In this document: piece by piece, positions 51,479-60,851 of the stretch
How positions within the stretch are numbered: position 1 is the stretch's first letter
How the letters are laid out: every line of letters begins with the position of its first letter
DNA from: Bernardetia sp. MNP-M8
GTDB taxonomy: Bacteria; Bacteroidota; Bacteroidia; Cytophagales; Bernardetiaceae
Reading direction: 5' to 3'
NCBI RefSeq assembly: GCF_037126285.1
Contig: NZ_CP147012.1
Location: forward strand, 434,001-498,000
DNA: 64,000 bases
Program-made: the position numbers and the translations under genes
Notes under the pieces: model-generated
What the model was told of the DNA's origin: nothing
The model's input: the letters and a program-made list of their open reading frames with translations, nothing else
The model's database searches: none

Positions 51479-53863
51479 ATGTGGCTAAACATAGCTAATT
51501 TTATTTTAAAAAACAGACTGTGGCTTTTGCTTGTTGTTTTTGCTTTGACAATTTTCATGGCTTTTCAAGGTCAGAAAGCAGAACTTTCTTATACTTTTTC
51601 TAAAGTTGTTCCTGACTCTGATGAAGATATTATCTTTTTCAATAAGTTTAAAGAACTTTTTGGGCAAGATGATAATGTAGTCGTTTTGGGAGTTGAAGAT
51701 GAGAAACTATTTGAGTTAGAAAATTTCCAGAAGTGGCAAAAACTATTATACGATTTAGAAAAAATAAAATTCGAAAATAAGGAAAATTTAAAAGGATTAG
51801 GAGATAGTGTAAATGCTGTTAGTGGCGTAGTAGGGCTTGGAAAACTACCTTATATTTATAAAAACGAAGAAATTAAAAAATTTGAGCCAAAATCAATTTT
51901 CCCAAAACAAGTACAGACACAACTAGAGTTAGACAGTCTTTTAGATTTTACCTACAAAATAAAATTCTACGAAAATCAACTCATTAATCCAAAAAACAAG
52001 GCTTCTTTAGTTCTTGTTACGCTTCCTCCAAAAATTACTAGTACAATTTATAACCACGAAACGGTTATGCGAATTAGTGAACTGGGTAACAAATTTTCAG
52101 AAGAAACAGGCATCGAAATCCATTATGTAGGTCTTCCATTTCTACGTGTAGCTATTTCGAACAAGGTCAAAAGTGAAATGATTATTTTTCTATCCTTGTC
52201 CATTGCTATTACAGCCATTTTTATATTTTTATTTTTCCGTTCTTTCACCCCTGTTTTCGTTTCGCTAAGTCTGATTACGATTGTTATTATTTGGACTATC
52301 GGAATTTTAGGAACTTTAGGCTACAAAATAACTATTCTTACAGCTCTTCTTCCTCCTATTTTAGTAGTTATTGGTATTCCAAACTGTGTTTATTTTATTA
52401 CAAAATACCATCAAGAATGCAATAACAAAAAGAATAAATTGGATGCCATAATATATGTAGTCAAAAAAATTGGTATTGTTACCCTTATTACAAATACTAC
52501 TACTGCTATTGGTTTTTTAGTTTTGGTAAGCACAGGAATAGGCATTTTGAGTGAATTTGGACTGGCAGCAGGTATTACTATTTTTGCAACTTTCTTTATT
52601 TCGCTACTCCTTTTACCAATTGTTTTTTCTTATCTACCAATGCCCGAAGGAAGACGAACTAAACATTTGAATAGAGGATTGATAAATAAAATATTAGTTA
52701 GATTTGACTTTCTAATAGAAAATTATAGACCCATAATCTATTTATTTACCGTTTTGATTGTAGTTTGCTCTGCAGTTGGACTTAGTAAGATAAAAGCAAA
52801 TTCCTATATGGTAGACGATTTGCCAAATGATACGAAAGAGAAAAAAGATATTGCTTTTATCGAAGCTAACTTTAAAGGAACAATGCCTTTAGAAATAGTA
52901 ATTGATACAGGAAAACCAAAGTCTTATCGTAGACCTCAAACATTGGAAAGAATAGAGCAAATTGAAAACTATGTAGATAGTTCTGCACATCTTTCTACTC
53001 CTATTTCTCTAGTTACTTTTATAAAAGCTGCAAATCAAGCCTATTTTAATCAAAGCGAACAATCTTATAACTTGCCTGATAAGCGTACAGGAGCATACGT
53101 ATTACGTTATTTGAAAGGACAAAACGATCCCACAGCTATTTCTGCATCTTTCGTAGATAGCACCGAACAGATTTTGAGAGTATCTTTGAAAGTAGCTGAT
53201 ATTGGTTCTTTACGTTTGGACTCTTTAGTCAGAATGAGCTTACAACCCAAACTAGATAGTATTTTTGCTGACTCAGTTGGTTCTACCAAAATGAGCGCAC
53301 GAGTAACAGGAACAACCCCTATTTTCTTGAAGGGAAATAGTTATTTAATAAATAACCTCAAATGGAGTTTGCTTTTAGCTTGTATTTTGGTAGCTATAAT
53401 AATTGGTGCGCTCTTCCAAAATGTCAGAGTAATGCTTATTGCCATTATTCCAAACCTTATTCCTCTTTTAGTTACAGCAGGAATTATGGGATTTTTTAAT
53501 ATTGCTCTCAAACCAAGTACAGCTCTTGTCTTCAGTATCGCTTTCGGTATTGCTGTTGATGACTCACTTCACTTTTTGGCTCGTTTCCGTCAAGAACTTT
53601 TAGCTTTTGATTTTGATAGACACAAAGCCATTGATATTTCGCTTCGTGAAACAGGAAAAAGTATGATTTATACTTCTATTATTCTATTTGCAGGATTTAT
53701 CATTTTTGCTTTTTCTTCTTTCGGAGGAACAGTTGCTTTAGGACTTTTGACTTCAATTACGCTGTTAGTTGCAATGTTTACAAATTTGATTTTGCTTCCT
53801 TCTTTGCTTCTTACATTTAATGCAAATATTCGTCGTTCAAATCATCCTCCTATTGAGGAATAA
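51479..53863 (+). CDS. MMPL/RND-superfamily membrane transporter
   Basis: 794 residues with the RND doubling: TM1 near 15-32, periplasmic loop (about 35-220), TM2-6 (about 222-400, e.g. MIIFLSLSIAITAIFIFLFF), TM7 (about 420-440), second loop, and TM8-12 (about 620-780). GIAVDDSLHFLARFRQE, mirrored by LLPPILVVIGIPNCVYFITKYHQEC, carries the Asp-type proton-relay position in the second half only. Substrates of MMPL proteins are often lipids or hydrophobic compounds exported to the envelope; here unknown. No membrane-fusion or outer-membrane partner is adjacent. A terminator follows. Confidence 0.9.
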   Translation: MWLNIANFILKNRLWLLLVVFALTIFMAFQGQKAELSYTFSKVVPDSDEDIIFFNKFKELFGQDDNVVVLGVEDEKLFELENFQKWQKLLYDLEKIKFENKENLKGLGDSVNAVSGVVGLGKLPYIYKNEEIKKFEPKSIFPKQVQTQLELDSLLDFTYKIKFYENQLINPKNKASLVLVTLPPKITSTIYNHETVMRISELGNKFSEETGIEIHYVGLPFLRVAISNKVKSEMIIFLSLSIAITAIFIFLFFRSFTPVFVSLSLITIVIIWTIGILGTLGYKITILTALLPPILVVIGIPNCVYFITKYHQECNNKKNKLDAIIYVVKKIGIVTLITNTTTAIGFLVLVSTGIGILSEFGLAAGITIFATFFISLLLLPIVFSYLPMPEGRRTKHLNRGLINKILVRFDFLIENYRPIIYLFTVLIVVCSAVGLSKIKANSYMVDDLPNDTKEKKDIAFIEANFKGTMPLEIVIDTGKPKSYRRPQTLERIEQIENYVDSSAHLSTPISLVTFIKAANQAYFNQSEQSYNLPDKRTGAYVLRYLKGQNDPTAISASFVDSTEQILRVSLKVADIGSLRLDSLVRMSLQPKLDSIFADSVGSTKMSARVTGTTPIFLKGNSYLINNLKWSLLLACILVAIIIGALFQNVRVMLIAIIPNLIPLLVTAGIMGFFNIALKPSTALVFSIAFGIAVDDSLHFLARFRQELLAFDFDRHKAIDISLRETGKSMIYTSIILFAGFIIFAFSSFGGTVALGLLTSITLLVAMFTNLILLPSLLLTFNANIRRSNHPPIEE

Positions 53864-53901
53864 AAACGAATATAATAAATCATACTATTCAATTAAAAAC
53901 T

Positions 53902-53932
53902 GCTAAGATATATTTTTATCTTAGCTTTTTTC
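53902..53932 (+). terminator. Terminator after the MMPL gene
   Basis: GCTAAGATA pairs with TATCTTAGC over a 6-base loop, then T6. Confidence 0.9.
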
Positions 53933-53981
53933 TTTTAATTGCATAGCTCGCTTTTAAGTAATTGAGCAAAATAAAACATAT

Positions 53982-54362
53982 CTAAGAAAAAAATAGAAAG
54001 TAGACGTTTAAACGATCAAGATTATAGATTGAGTATAGAGCAATACTAATTCCATACAAAACTAAACCTATTAATACCATTACAAGCCATTTTTTCCAGT
54101 AGGTGGTTGATAAAAACAACGAGATAAACAATAAAACGAGATTGCAAATCAACATCAAAGAAGAAAGACAATCAATAAAAAAACTAATTTTCATCAAAAA
54201 ATTAAAATCAGTTAATATTAATGAAGAGGAAGAAAAAAAGGAATAAACTCTTTGAATGCTCATCAATACAAGAATTCCATTAGCAGCCAAAACGATACGC
54301 CAAGAGTTTTTCCAAACATTTGTTTGTTTTTTCTTTTCTTCTCGGTCTAATATTTTATCCAT
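53982..54362 (-). CDS. Small membrane protein, tandem paralog 1
   Basis: 126 residues, family not recognised. MDKILDREEKKKQTNVWKNS is followed by hydrophobic spans at about 26-42, 55-80 and 85-118 (STTYWKKWLVMVLIGLVLYG). It shares its whole layout with the neighbouring gene at 54383-54730: M(D/E)(K/R)ILDR at the start, NSWxxVLxxNGIxV, then TYWKKWLxMV. The genes are 20 bases apart and probably in one transcript. Likely an integral membrane protein of unknown role. Confidence 0.7.
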   Translation of the reverse strand: MDKILDREEKKKQTNVWKNSWRIVLAANGILVLMSIQRVYSFFSSSSLILTDFNFLMKISFFIDCLSSLMLICNLVLLFISLFLSTTYWKKWLVMVLIGLVLYGISIALYSIYNLDRLNVYFLFFS

Positions 54363-54382
54363 GCTTAATTTTATAATTTTGT

Positions 54383-54730
54383 CTAGTTTATTATTTTATC
54401 AAAATCAAGTATAAATTGTATAATCAATGCACAAATAAATAAAATCAGACAATAAGCTACCATTATCAACCATTTTTTCCAATAGGTTTTAGATATAAAT
54501 AAAGAAACGAGTATACATAAAATATTTATGCCTGCTGTAAAAATGGAAACTATACTAAATGTACTAACAATGATATTTTCTACTGGAAAAGTAGCATCTT
54601 CCATTTCTATAAAAAACATATAATAACTCCATAAAAGAAGAAGAAATACACTTATTCCATTTGTAATTAAAACAGGTTTCCAAGAATTCTTTGCTTGAGG
54701 GTTGTTTTGTCTATCTAATATGCGTTCCAT
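54383..54730 (-). CDS. Small membrane protein, tandem paralog 2
   Basis: 115 residues. MERILDRQNNPQAKNSWKPV, then spans at about 20-40 (LITNGISVFLLLLWSYYMFF), 52-78 and 85-108 (TYWKKWLIMVAYCLILFI). It is the upstream partner of the tandem pair, with an acidic loop MEDATFPVEN between the first two spans. Upstream lies a 540-base AT-rich region leading to the divergent kinase-phosphatase gene. Function unknown. Confidence 0.7.
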   Translation of the reverse strand: MERILDRQNNPQAKNSWKPVLITNGISVFLLLLWSYYMFFIEMEDATFPVENIIVSTFSIVSIFTAGINILCILVSLFISKTYWKKWLIMVAYCLILFICALIIQFILDFDKIIN

Positions 54731-55270
54731 CGAATTTGCAAGGTGTAAAATTGAATAAATGAATAATAAAGCAATTTTTTAAATTATTCTACCGTTGTAG
54801 TATAAAATTGCGAAATATTTTGTATCTTATTATACGTATAATATAGAATAATTCTTTTTAGGTAAATCCATATTAATGTAATAATGTAATTTTTTCTTTG
54901 AATTTTAACAAAAAAATCTTTCTTAGCCTAAAAGAAAATTAAGATTTGTTTTTTCAGAGTTTGCACACTGTTTAATACTTATTTAGTCAGAATAAATTGA
55001 TATATTGCTTATCACTCACAATAAGTAACTAAAAACACTTACAACTTATATTTTTATTGGTCTTTTACTGTAAAAGAATACCTCTCAAGAATTCAAATAT
55101 ATCAACATATTGTTTGGAATTGTTAGCAACAATTCCTTAATTTAGAAAAAATTAGAATTAATTACACGAGTATAAAAACTTGTAAAAACTAAAATAAAGA
55201 CAAAAGTCAGAAAAAGCTAAAAAATACTATCCAAAACACGCATCAACTCACACAAATACACTAAAAATCT
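54731..55270. other. Intergenic between divergent genes, no gene seen
   Basis: 540 AT-rich bases. No ORF, no strong hairpin and no full TTG-N19-TAnnTTTG match. It probably holds the promoters of both neighbours. Confidence 0.45.
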
Positions 55271-58200
55271 ATGTCTGTGGCTACGTCGCTTCCAAAAATT
55301 TTGTTTGAGGGAGTAAATTCAATCATTTATTACCGAGATACTAGCGAGTGGAATACACCCGTCATTATCAAGGTTATCAAAAATGATTTCCCGACTCCTA
55401 CGCAGCTTATTCAGTTTAATAATGAGTATGAATTTACGAAAGACCTCAAAATTGAGGGAATCAGAAAAGCATACAAAAAAGATAAACTAGAGGGTAAGCC
55501 TGCACTTGTATTGGAATATTTTCCTGGAATTACATTCAAAAAAAGCTTTTTTGAAAATTCTTGGACGTACAAAGATTTTTTGAAAGTAGCTATAAATGTT
55601 GCTGAAGCACTCGGACAGATTCATCAAAATCATATTATCCATAAAGATATTAATAGTAATAACGTTTTGGTCGATTTGGCAACACATCGCATCAAAATTA
55701 TTGATTTTGGTATTTCTTCACGTATAGATACTCGTGTGCAAGACCTTCGTAATCCTGATGCATTGGAAGGTACACTCGCTTATATTTCGCCTGAACAGAC
55801 AGGTAGAATGAATCGTGCTGTTGATTATCGTTCCGATTTGTATTCCTTAGGTGTTGCTTTTTATGAAATTCTGACTAATAAACTACCTTTTACGGCTGCT
55901 GATTCTATTGAGCTAGTTCATTGTCATTTAGCACAAAAACCTCAACCTCCTCACCAAGTAAATCCAACTGTTCCTCGTGTTTTGTCCGAAATTGTGATGA
56001 AACTTTTGGAAAAAAATGCAGAAGATCGTTATCAATCAGCCTTTGGTCTCAAGAATGATTTAGAACTTTGTTTGAAGGGATTTATTGCAAATGGAAATGG
56101 TAAAATTGATTACTTTAATCTAGGACAAGAAGATTATTCAGACCGTTTTTCTATTCCTCAAAAACTCTATGGAAGAGAAGATGAAGTAAAATTATTACTC
56201 AATTCTTTTGAAAGAGTTTCGAATGGTGCAACCGAACTTGTTTTGGTAGAAGGGTATTCTGGAGTTGGAAAAACATCATTAGTAAGTGAAACTCATCGTT
56301 CCATTACTGAAAAACGAGGTTATTTTATAAAAGGAAAATTTGATCAATATCAAAAAAATGTTCCTTATTCTGCTATCATTCAAGCTCTTAATGAATTTAT
56401 AGAGTATTTACTTACTGAAAATAAAGATTCTTTAGCAGACTGGAAACGAAAAATAAATAAAGTATTAGGTGAAAATGGTCAAATATTATTAGATGTTTTA
56501 CCAAACCTAGAAATGATTATTGGAGAGCAAGAGCATGTCCAAGATCTTCCTCCTAACGAAGCCAAAAATCGCTTCAATTATGTATTTAAGTCTTTTATTC
56601 GTGTAATTAGTCAGAAAAAACATCCTATTGTTCTCTTTATCGATGATATGCAATGGGCAGATGGAGCTTCTTTAAATTTACTTAAAGTTTTAATGACAGA
56701 TAGCGAAAACCGTTATTTACTTGTCATTGGGGCGTATCGTGATAATGAAGTTACCTCAGCACATCCTCTGATGATAATGGTAAAGAGCTTACAGGAACAA
56801 AATGCACCAATCAGTTCGATAGTATTAGACAATTTGGGCTATGAAGATATTGAAAAACTAATTACAGAATCTCTCAAAGCTCAGATACTTCAGGTAAAAC
56901 AGCTTTCTTATCTAATTTATAGAAAAACACATGGTAACGCTTTCTTTGCAACTCAATTTTTAGAATCGCTATACGAAGAAGGTTTATTACATTTTGATTT
57001 ACAGTCTAAACAATGGCAATGGGATATTGTCAAGATTGAAGAGAAGAAAACTACAGATAATGTAGTAGAACTCATGACTGCTAAAATCGAAAAATTGCCA
57101 GTAGAAACACAAGAAATACTAAAGTTTGCTGCCTGTGTTGGTGATAAGTTTGATTTGCAGATGCTTCGTAGTGTTAGTGATTTTTCATTAAAAGATATTT
57201 TTGATAGAGTATGGGTCGCAATTGAAGAAGGAATGATACTTCCTTTAGATGATAATTACAAACGTATTGCAATCCTTAGTGAAGACCCTGCCTTGGAGCA
57301 GCGATTAAATGCTCGTTTTAAGTTCTTACATGATAGAGTTCAGCAAGCTGTTTATTCTCTTATTCCTGATAGTCGTCGTTTTGAAATGCACTATAAGGTT
57401 GGCAAAATAATCAAAGAAAACACACCTGATGGACAGTTAGAAAGCAAAATATTTGATATTGTCAATCAACTCAATGTTGGAGTGGCTCTTTTAGAAGACC
57501 AACAAGAACGTTATGAATTGGCTCGTCTGAACCTGATTGCAGGAAGAAAAGCAAAAGCCTCAGCAGCTTACGAACCTGCTTATGATTATTTTTATGCTGG
57601 AGTTGCTCTTTTAGATATTATTGGTTGGAAAGATGAATACATCCTTGCTTTACGTCTTCACAATGAGGCTGCTGAAGCTGCATATTTAAGTGGAAACGGA
57701 AGTGGAATGGAACAGTTTGTAAATGGTGTACTTACCAATGCAAATGGTTTTTTAGATAAAGTAGCTGTTTTTGATACCAAAATTCAATTTCTTATTTCTA
57801 AAGGAAAAATGAATGAGGCAATCAGCCTAGCTGTTAGTACACTTAAAAAGTTAAAAGTAGGTTTTCCAAGAAATGTAACTAAACTTCATTTACTTCGTGA
57901 AATATTCCGTATTAAAGGAATGATGACAGGGAAAAAAGTATTTGACTTGGCAAATCTTCCACAGATGGAAAACAAGAAAAAACTAGCTGCCATGAAAATT
58001 TTATCAGGCATTAGTTTGGCTGCTTATGTAAGTGGTTCGCCATTGTATCCAATGATTATTTTCAGACAAGTTCAGTTATCTATCAAATATGGGAATGCCC
58101 TTGTTTCTACATACGCTTATTCTTCCTACGGAATCATTTTGTGTGGAGTGCTTGGAAACTTAAATTCTGGATATCGTTTTGGAGAATTGGCTATCAAACT

Positions 58201-60616
58201 TTTAGACAAACATGACTCTGAACGTTTTAAGGCAAGAACCTATATGGTTGCAAATGTCATGATTCGTCATTGGAAAGAACCTTTAGAAAATTCCTTAAAA
58301 CCACTTGTAAAATCATATAGAAAAGGAATTGATACTGGATTTTTTGAGTATGCAGCTTTTTCCATTTTTATGTATATCTATTACCGTTTTGCTACAGGTA
58401 AAGAACTCAATGAAGTAGAAAAAGAAGCCAATATGTATATTGGTGCAGTCTATGATTTAAAACAAATCAATCCATATCATAATCTTAAATTGCTTCGTCA
58501 GACTTTGCTTAATTATTTGGGGAAAGCTGATAATCCTGCTGTTTTGGAGGGTGAAGAATATAATTTGGATTTGCAAAAAGAAATTATAGAAGGAGGAAAC
58601 AAGGCTTCTATATGCTTACATTTCTTTATGAAAGCCTGTTTGAGTTACGATTTTGGAGAAATAGAAAAAGCATATAGTTATATTATTCTTACAGAAAAAT
58701 ATTTAAAAGGAATTACAGCAACAGCAGGCGTACCTGTTTATCACATGTATGATTCACTTATTCATATTGCTATTTATCCAAGTTCATCATTATGGGATAG
58801 ACAACGAATTTTAAGACGTATTGCAAAAAATCAAGCTAAGCTTTATAAATTTGCTAAATTTTCACCTTCTACTAATCTACACAAATATTATTTGGTAGAG
58901 GCAGAACTTGCACGAGCAAAAAATGACTATATAGAAACAGAAAAGAACTTTAGATTAGCTTTAGAAGCTGTTTCAAAGACTAATTTTATTCAAGAAGAGG
59001 CACTAATTAAGGAACGTTTTGGATACTATTGGTTACAAAGAAAACAAGAAGATATTGCTATGATGTTTTTGCGTAAAGCCTATTATGATTATCGTATTTG
59101 GGGTGCAAAAGGCAAATTAGAACAAATGCATGAAGTATATTCGCATTATGTTAAGCAAGATGCCATAACTGAAATAGGGCAAACGACAACTTCGCCTTCT
59201 CATACGTTGCATACACACAATACAAATGAAAATGCAGCTTCAACAACTATGATGACTACTAGCAAAATATCTTCTAGTGGCTCAAAAAGTGGTACAAGTT
59301 TCTTGGATTTCGAAACGCTCATTAAGTCTACCCAAACACTTTCACAAGAAGTCAATTTTGAGGAACTAATGCCTAAGATGATGCGTGTAGTAATGGAAAA
59401 TGCAGGTGCAGAAAAAGCATTTTTGATTCAAAATTATGATGGAGAATTTTTTATAGAAGCAAAAGGAGATTTGACACAAACACAATCGACACAGTTTTTG
59501 CATCAATCTGTTGAAGAAGATAGTGATTTAGTTCCTAGAACAATTATTAATTATGTAGTCCGAACGATGCAACCTCTTGTTTTGGATAATGCTTCAGAAG
59601 ATGAAAAATATGCCAATGACACATACATGAAAGCATACAAGCCGAAATCGGTACTTTGTTTTCCTGTGATGCGTAAAAATGAATTGTTGTGTATATTTTA
59701 CTTAGAAAATAATCTAACAACAGGAGCATTTACACCAGATAGATTACAAACTCTACAAATGCTTTCTACACAAGTGAGTATTTCTTTAGAAAATGCTCAA
59801 CTTTACCAAAACTTGGAAGGAAAAGTAGAAGAACGAACAATAGAGCTGCATGAAAAAAACAAACGTATAACAGATTCAATTCGTTATGCTCAAACTATTC
59901 AGGATGCTATTCTACCAGCCAAAAAGACTTTAAGAGAATTATTTACAGAGCATTTTGTTATTTATCGTCCTAAAGATATTGTTTCAGGAGATTTTTATTG
60001 GGTAACTCATGTAGAAAATTACACATTTGCTGCTGCTGTAGATTGCACAGGTCATGGTGTTCCAGGGGCATTTATGTCAATGGTAGGAAATACCCTTCTA
60101 ACAGATATTGTAGGCGTAAAACGAGTTTTTGACCCTGCAAAAATATTGGAAATGCTCCATGAAGGAGTTCGGGCAGCTTTACATCAAAAAGATTCTGATA
60201 ATACAGATGGAATGGATGTAGCACTTTGTAGGATAGAAAGACAAGAAAACTGGGTTGAAGTCACTTATGCAGGAGCAAAACGTCCTCTTTACTATACTTC
60301 GAATGGAGAAATAGAAAAATTAAAAGGAGATAATCTAAGTATTGGTGGAGTAGTGAAGAAAAAAGAGTATGTGTTTACAAATCAAAAAGCTGTTTTATTG
60401 GCTGAAGATGTTATTTACTTGACTTCTGATGGTCTTATAGACCAAGCAAATCCAGATAAGAAAAAATTTGGCTCTACAAAATTTGAATCTTTGCTCAAGC
60501 AATTTCATGAAAGACCTTTTAAAGAACAAAAAGAAATTTTATCTAACCAATTAGATCAACACCAACTTGATGCAGAGCAAAGAGATGATATTACAGTTTT
60601 GGCGTTGCGATTATAG
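55271..60616 (+). CDS. Hybrid signalling protein: Ser/Thr kinase - ATPase - helical repeats - GAF - PP2C (SpoIIE-type) phosphatase
   Basis: 1781 residues in one frame. Protein kinase (about 1-270): HKDIN catalytic loop (about 124-128) and DFG (about 145-147), with GTLAYISPEQTGR. AAA/STAND-like ATPase (about 300-600): Walker A EGYSGVGKTSLV (about 326-337), Walker B FIDDMQWAD. A long alpha-helical, TPR-like middle (about 640-1300). GAF domain (about 1350-1510, FPVMRKNELLCIFYLEN). A coiled-coil linker (NLEGKVEERTIELHEKNKRI), then a SpoIIE/PP2C phosphatase (about 1555-1781) with SGDFYW, DCTGHGVPGAFMS, DGMDVALC, SDGLIDQ and RDDITVL metal-site segments. Kinase and phosphatase in one chain point to self-contained phospho-switching. 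Partner proteins are not seen nearby. Confidence 0.9.
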   Translation: MSVATSLPKILFEGVNSIIYYRDTSEWNTPVIIKVIKNDFPTPTQLIQFNNEYEFTKDLKIEGIRKAYKKDKLEGKPALVLEYFPGITFKKSFFENSWTYKDFLKVAINVAEALGQIHQNHIIHKDINSNNVLVDLATHRIKIIDFGISSRIDTRVQDLRNPDALEGTLAYISPEQTGRMNRAVDYRSDLYSLGVAFYEILTNKLPFTAADSIELVHCHLAQKPQPPHQVNPTVPRVLSEIVMKLLEKNAEDRYQSAFGLKNDLELCLKGFIANGNGKIDYFNLGQEDYSDRFSIPQKLYGREDEVKLLLNSFERVSNGATELVLVEGYSGVGKTSLVSETHRSITEKRGYFIKGKFDQYQKNVPYSAIIQALNEFIEYLLTENKDSLADWKRKINKVLGENGQILLDVLPNLEMIIGEQEHVQDLPPNEAKNRFNYVFKSFIRVISQKKHPIVLFIDDMQWADGASLNLLKVLMTDSENRYLLVIGAYRDNEVTSAHPLMIMVKSLQEQNAPISSIVLDNLGYEDIEKLITESLKAQILQVKQLSYLIYRKTHGNAFFATQFLESLYEEGLLHFDLQSKQWQWDIVKIEEKKTTDNVVELMTAKIEKLPVETQEILKFAACVGDKFDLQMLRSVSDFSLKDIFDRVWVAIEEGMILPLDDNYKRIAILSEDPALEQRLNARFKFLHDRVQQAVYSLIPDSRRFEMHYKVGKIIKENTPDGQLESKIFDIVNQLNVGVALLEDQQERYELARLNLIAGRKAKASAAYEPAYDYFYAGVALLDIIGWKDEYILALRLHNEAAEAAYLSGNGSGMEQFVNGVLTNANGFLDKVAVFDTKIQFLISKGKMNEAISLAVSTLKKLKVGFPRNVTKLHLLREIFRIKGMMTGKKVFDLANLPQMENKKKLAAMKILSGISLAAYVSGSPLYPMIIFRQVQLSIKYGNALVSTYAYSSYGIILCGVLGNLNSGYRFGELAIKLLDKHDSERFKARTYMVANVMIRHWKEPLENSLKPLVKSYRKGIDTGFFEYAAFSIFMYIYYRFATGKELNEVEKEANMYIGAVYDLKQINPYHNLKLLRQTLLNYLGKADNPAVLEGEEYNLDLQKEIIEGGNKASICLHFFMKACLSYDFGEIEKAYSYIILTEKYLKGITATAGVPVYHMYDSLIHIAIYPSSSLWDRQRILRRIAKNQAKLYKFAKFSPSTNLHKYYLVEAELARAKNDYIETEKNFRLALEAVSKTNFIQEEALIKERFGYYWLQRKQEDIAMMFLRKAYYDYRIWGAKGKLEQMHEVYSHYVKQDAITEIGQTTTSPSHTLHTHNTNENAASTTMMTTSKISSSGSKSGTSFLDFETLIKSTQTLSQEVNFEELMPKMMRVVMENAGAEKAFLIQNYDGEFFIEAKGDLTQTQSTQFLHQSVEEDSDLVPRTIINYVVRTMQPLVLDNASEDEKYANDTYMKAYKPKSVLCFPVMRKNELLCIFYLENNLTTGAFTPDRLQTLQMLSTQVSISLENAQLYQNLEGKVEERTIELHEKNKRITDSIRYAQTIQDAILPAKKTLRELFTEHFVIYRPKDIVSGDFYWVTHVENYTFAAAVDCTGHGVPGAFMSMVGNTLLTDIVGVKRVFDPAKILEMLHEGVRAALHQKDSDNTDGMDVALCRIERQENWVEVTYAGAKRPLYYTSNGEIEKLKGDNLSIGGVVKKKEYVFTNQKAVLLAEDVIYLTSDGLIDQANPDKKKFGSTKFESLLKQFHERPFKEQKEILSNQLDQHQLDAEQRDDITVLALRL

Positions 60617-60851
60617 AATAATTCGAAATTATATTCCTACAAAAAACTATTAAATCTTAGGGTTTAACAGTTTTTTTTTGTCCTAATTTTTTAAAGTTTT
60701 TTTTGTATTGTTTTTAGTTTAGGCTAACAAAATTCAACTAAAAATAGAATTTTTAATAAAAAAAAAGTATCAATAGATAATTTCTCTTTATCCTTCATAT
60801 ATTTTTAGTATTTTTATTCTTTATTCGAATCTAACACTATTAAAATAATAT

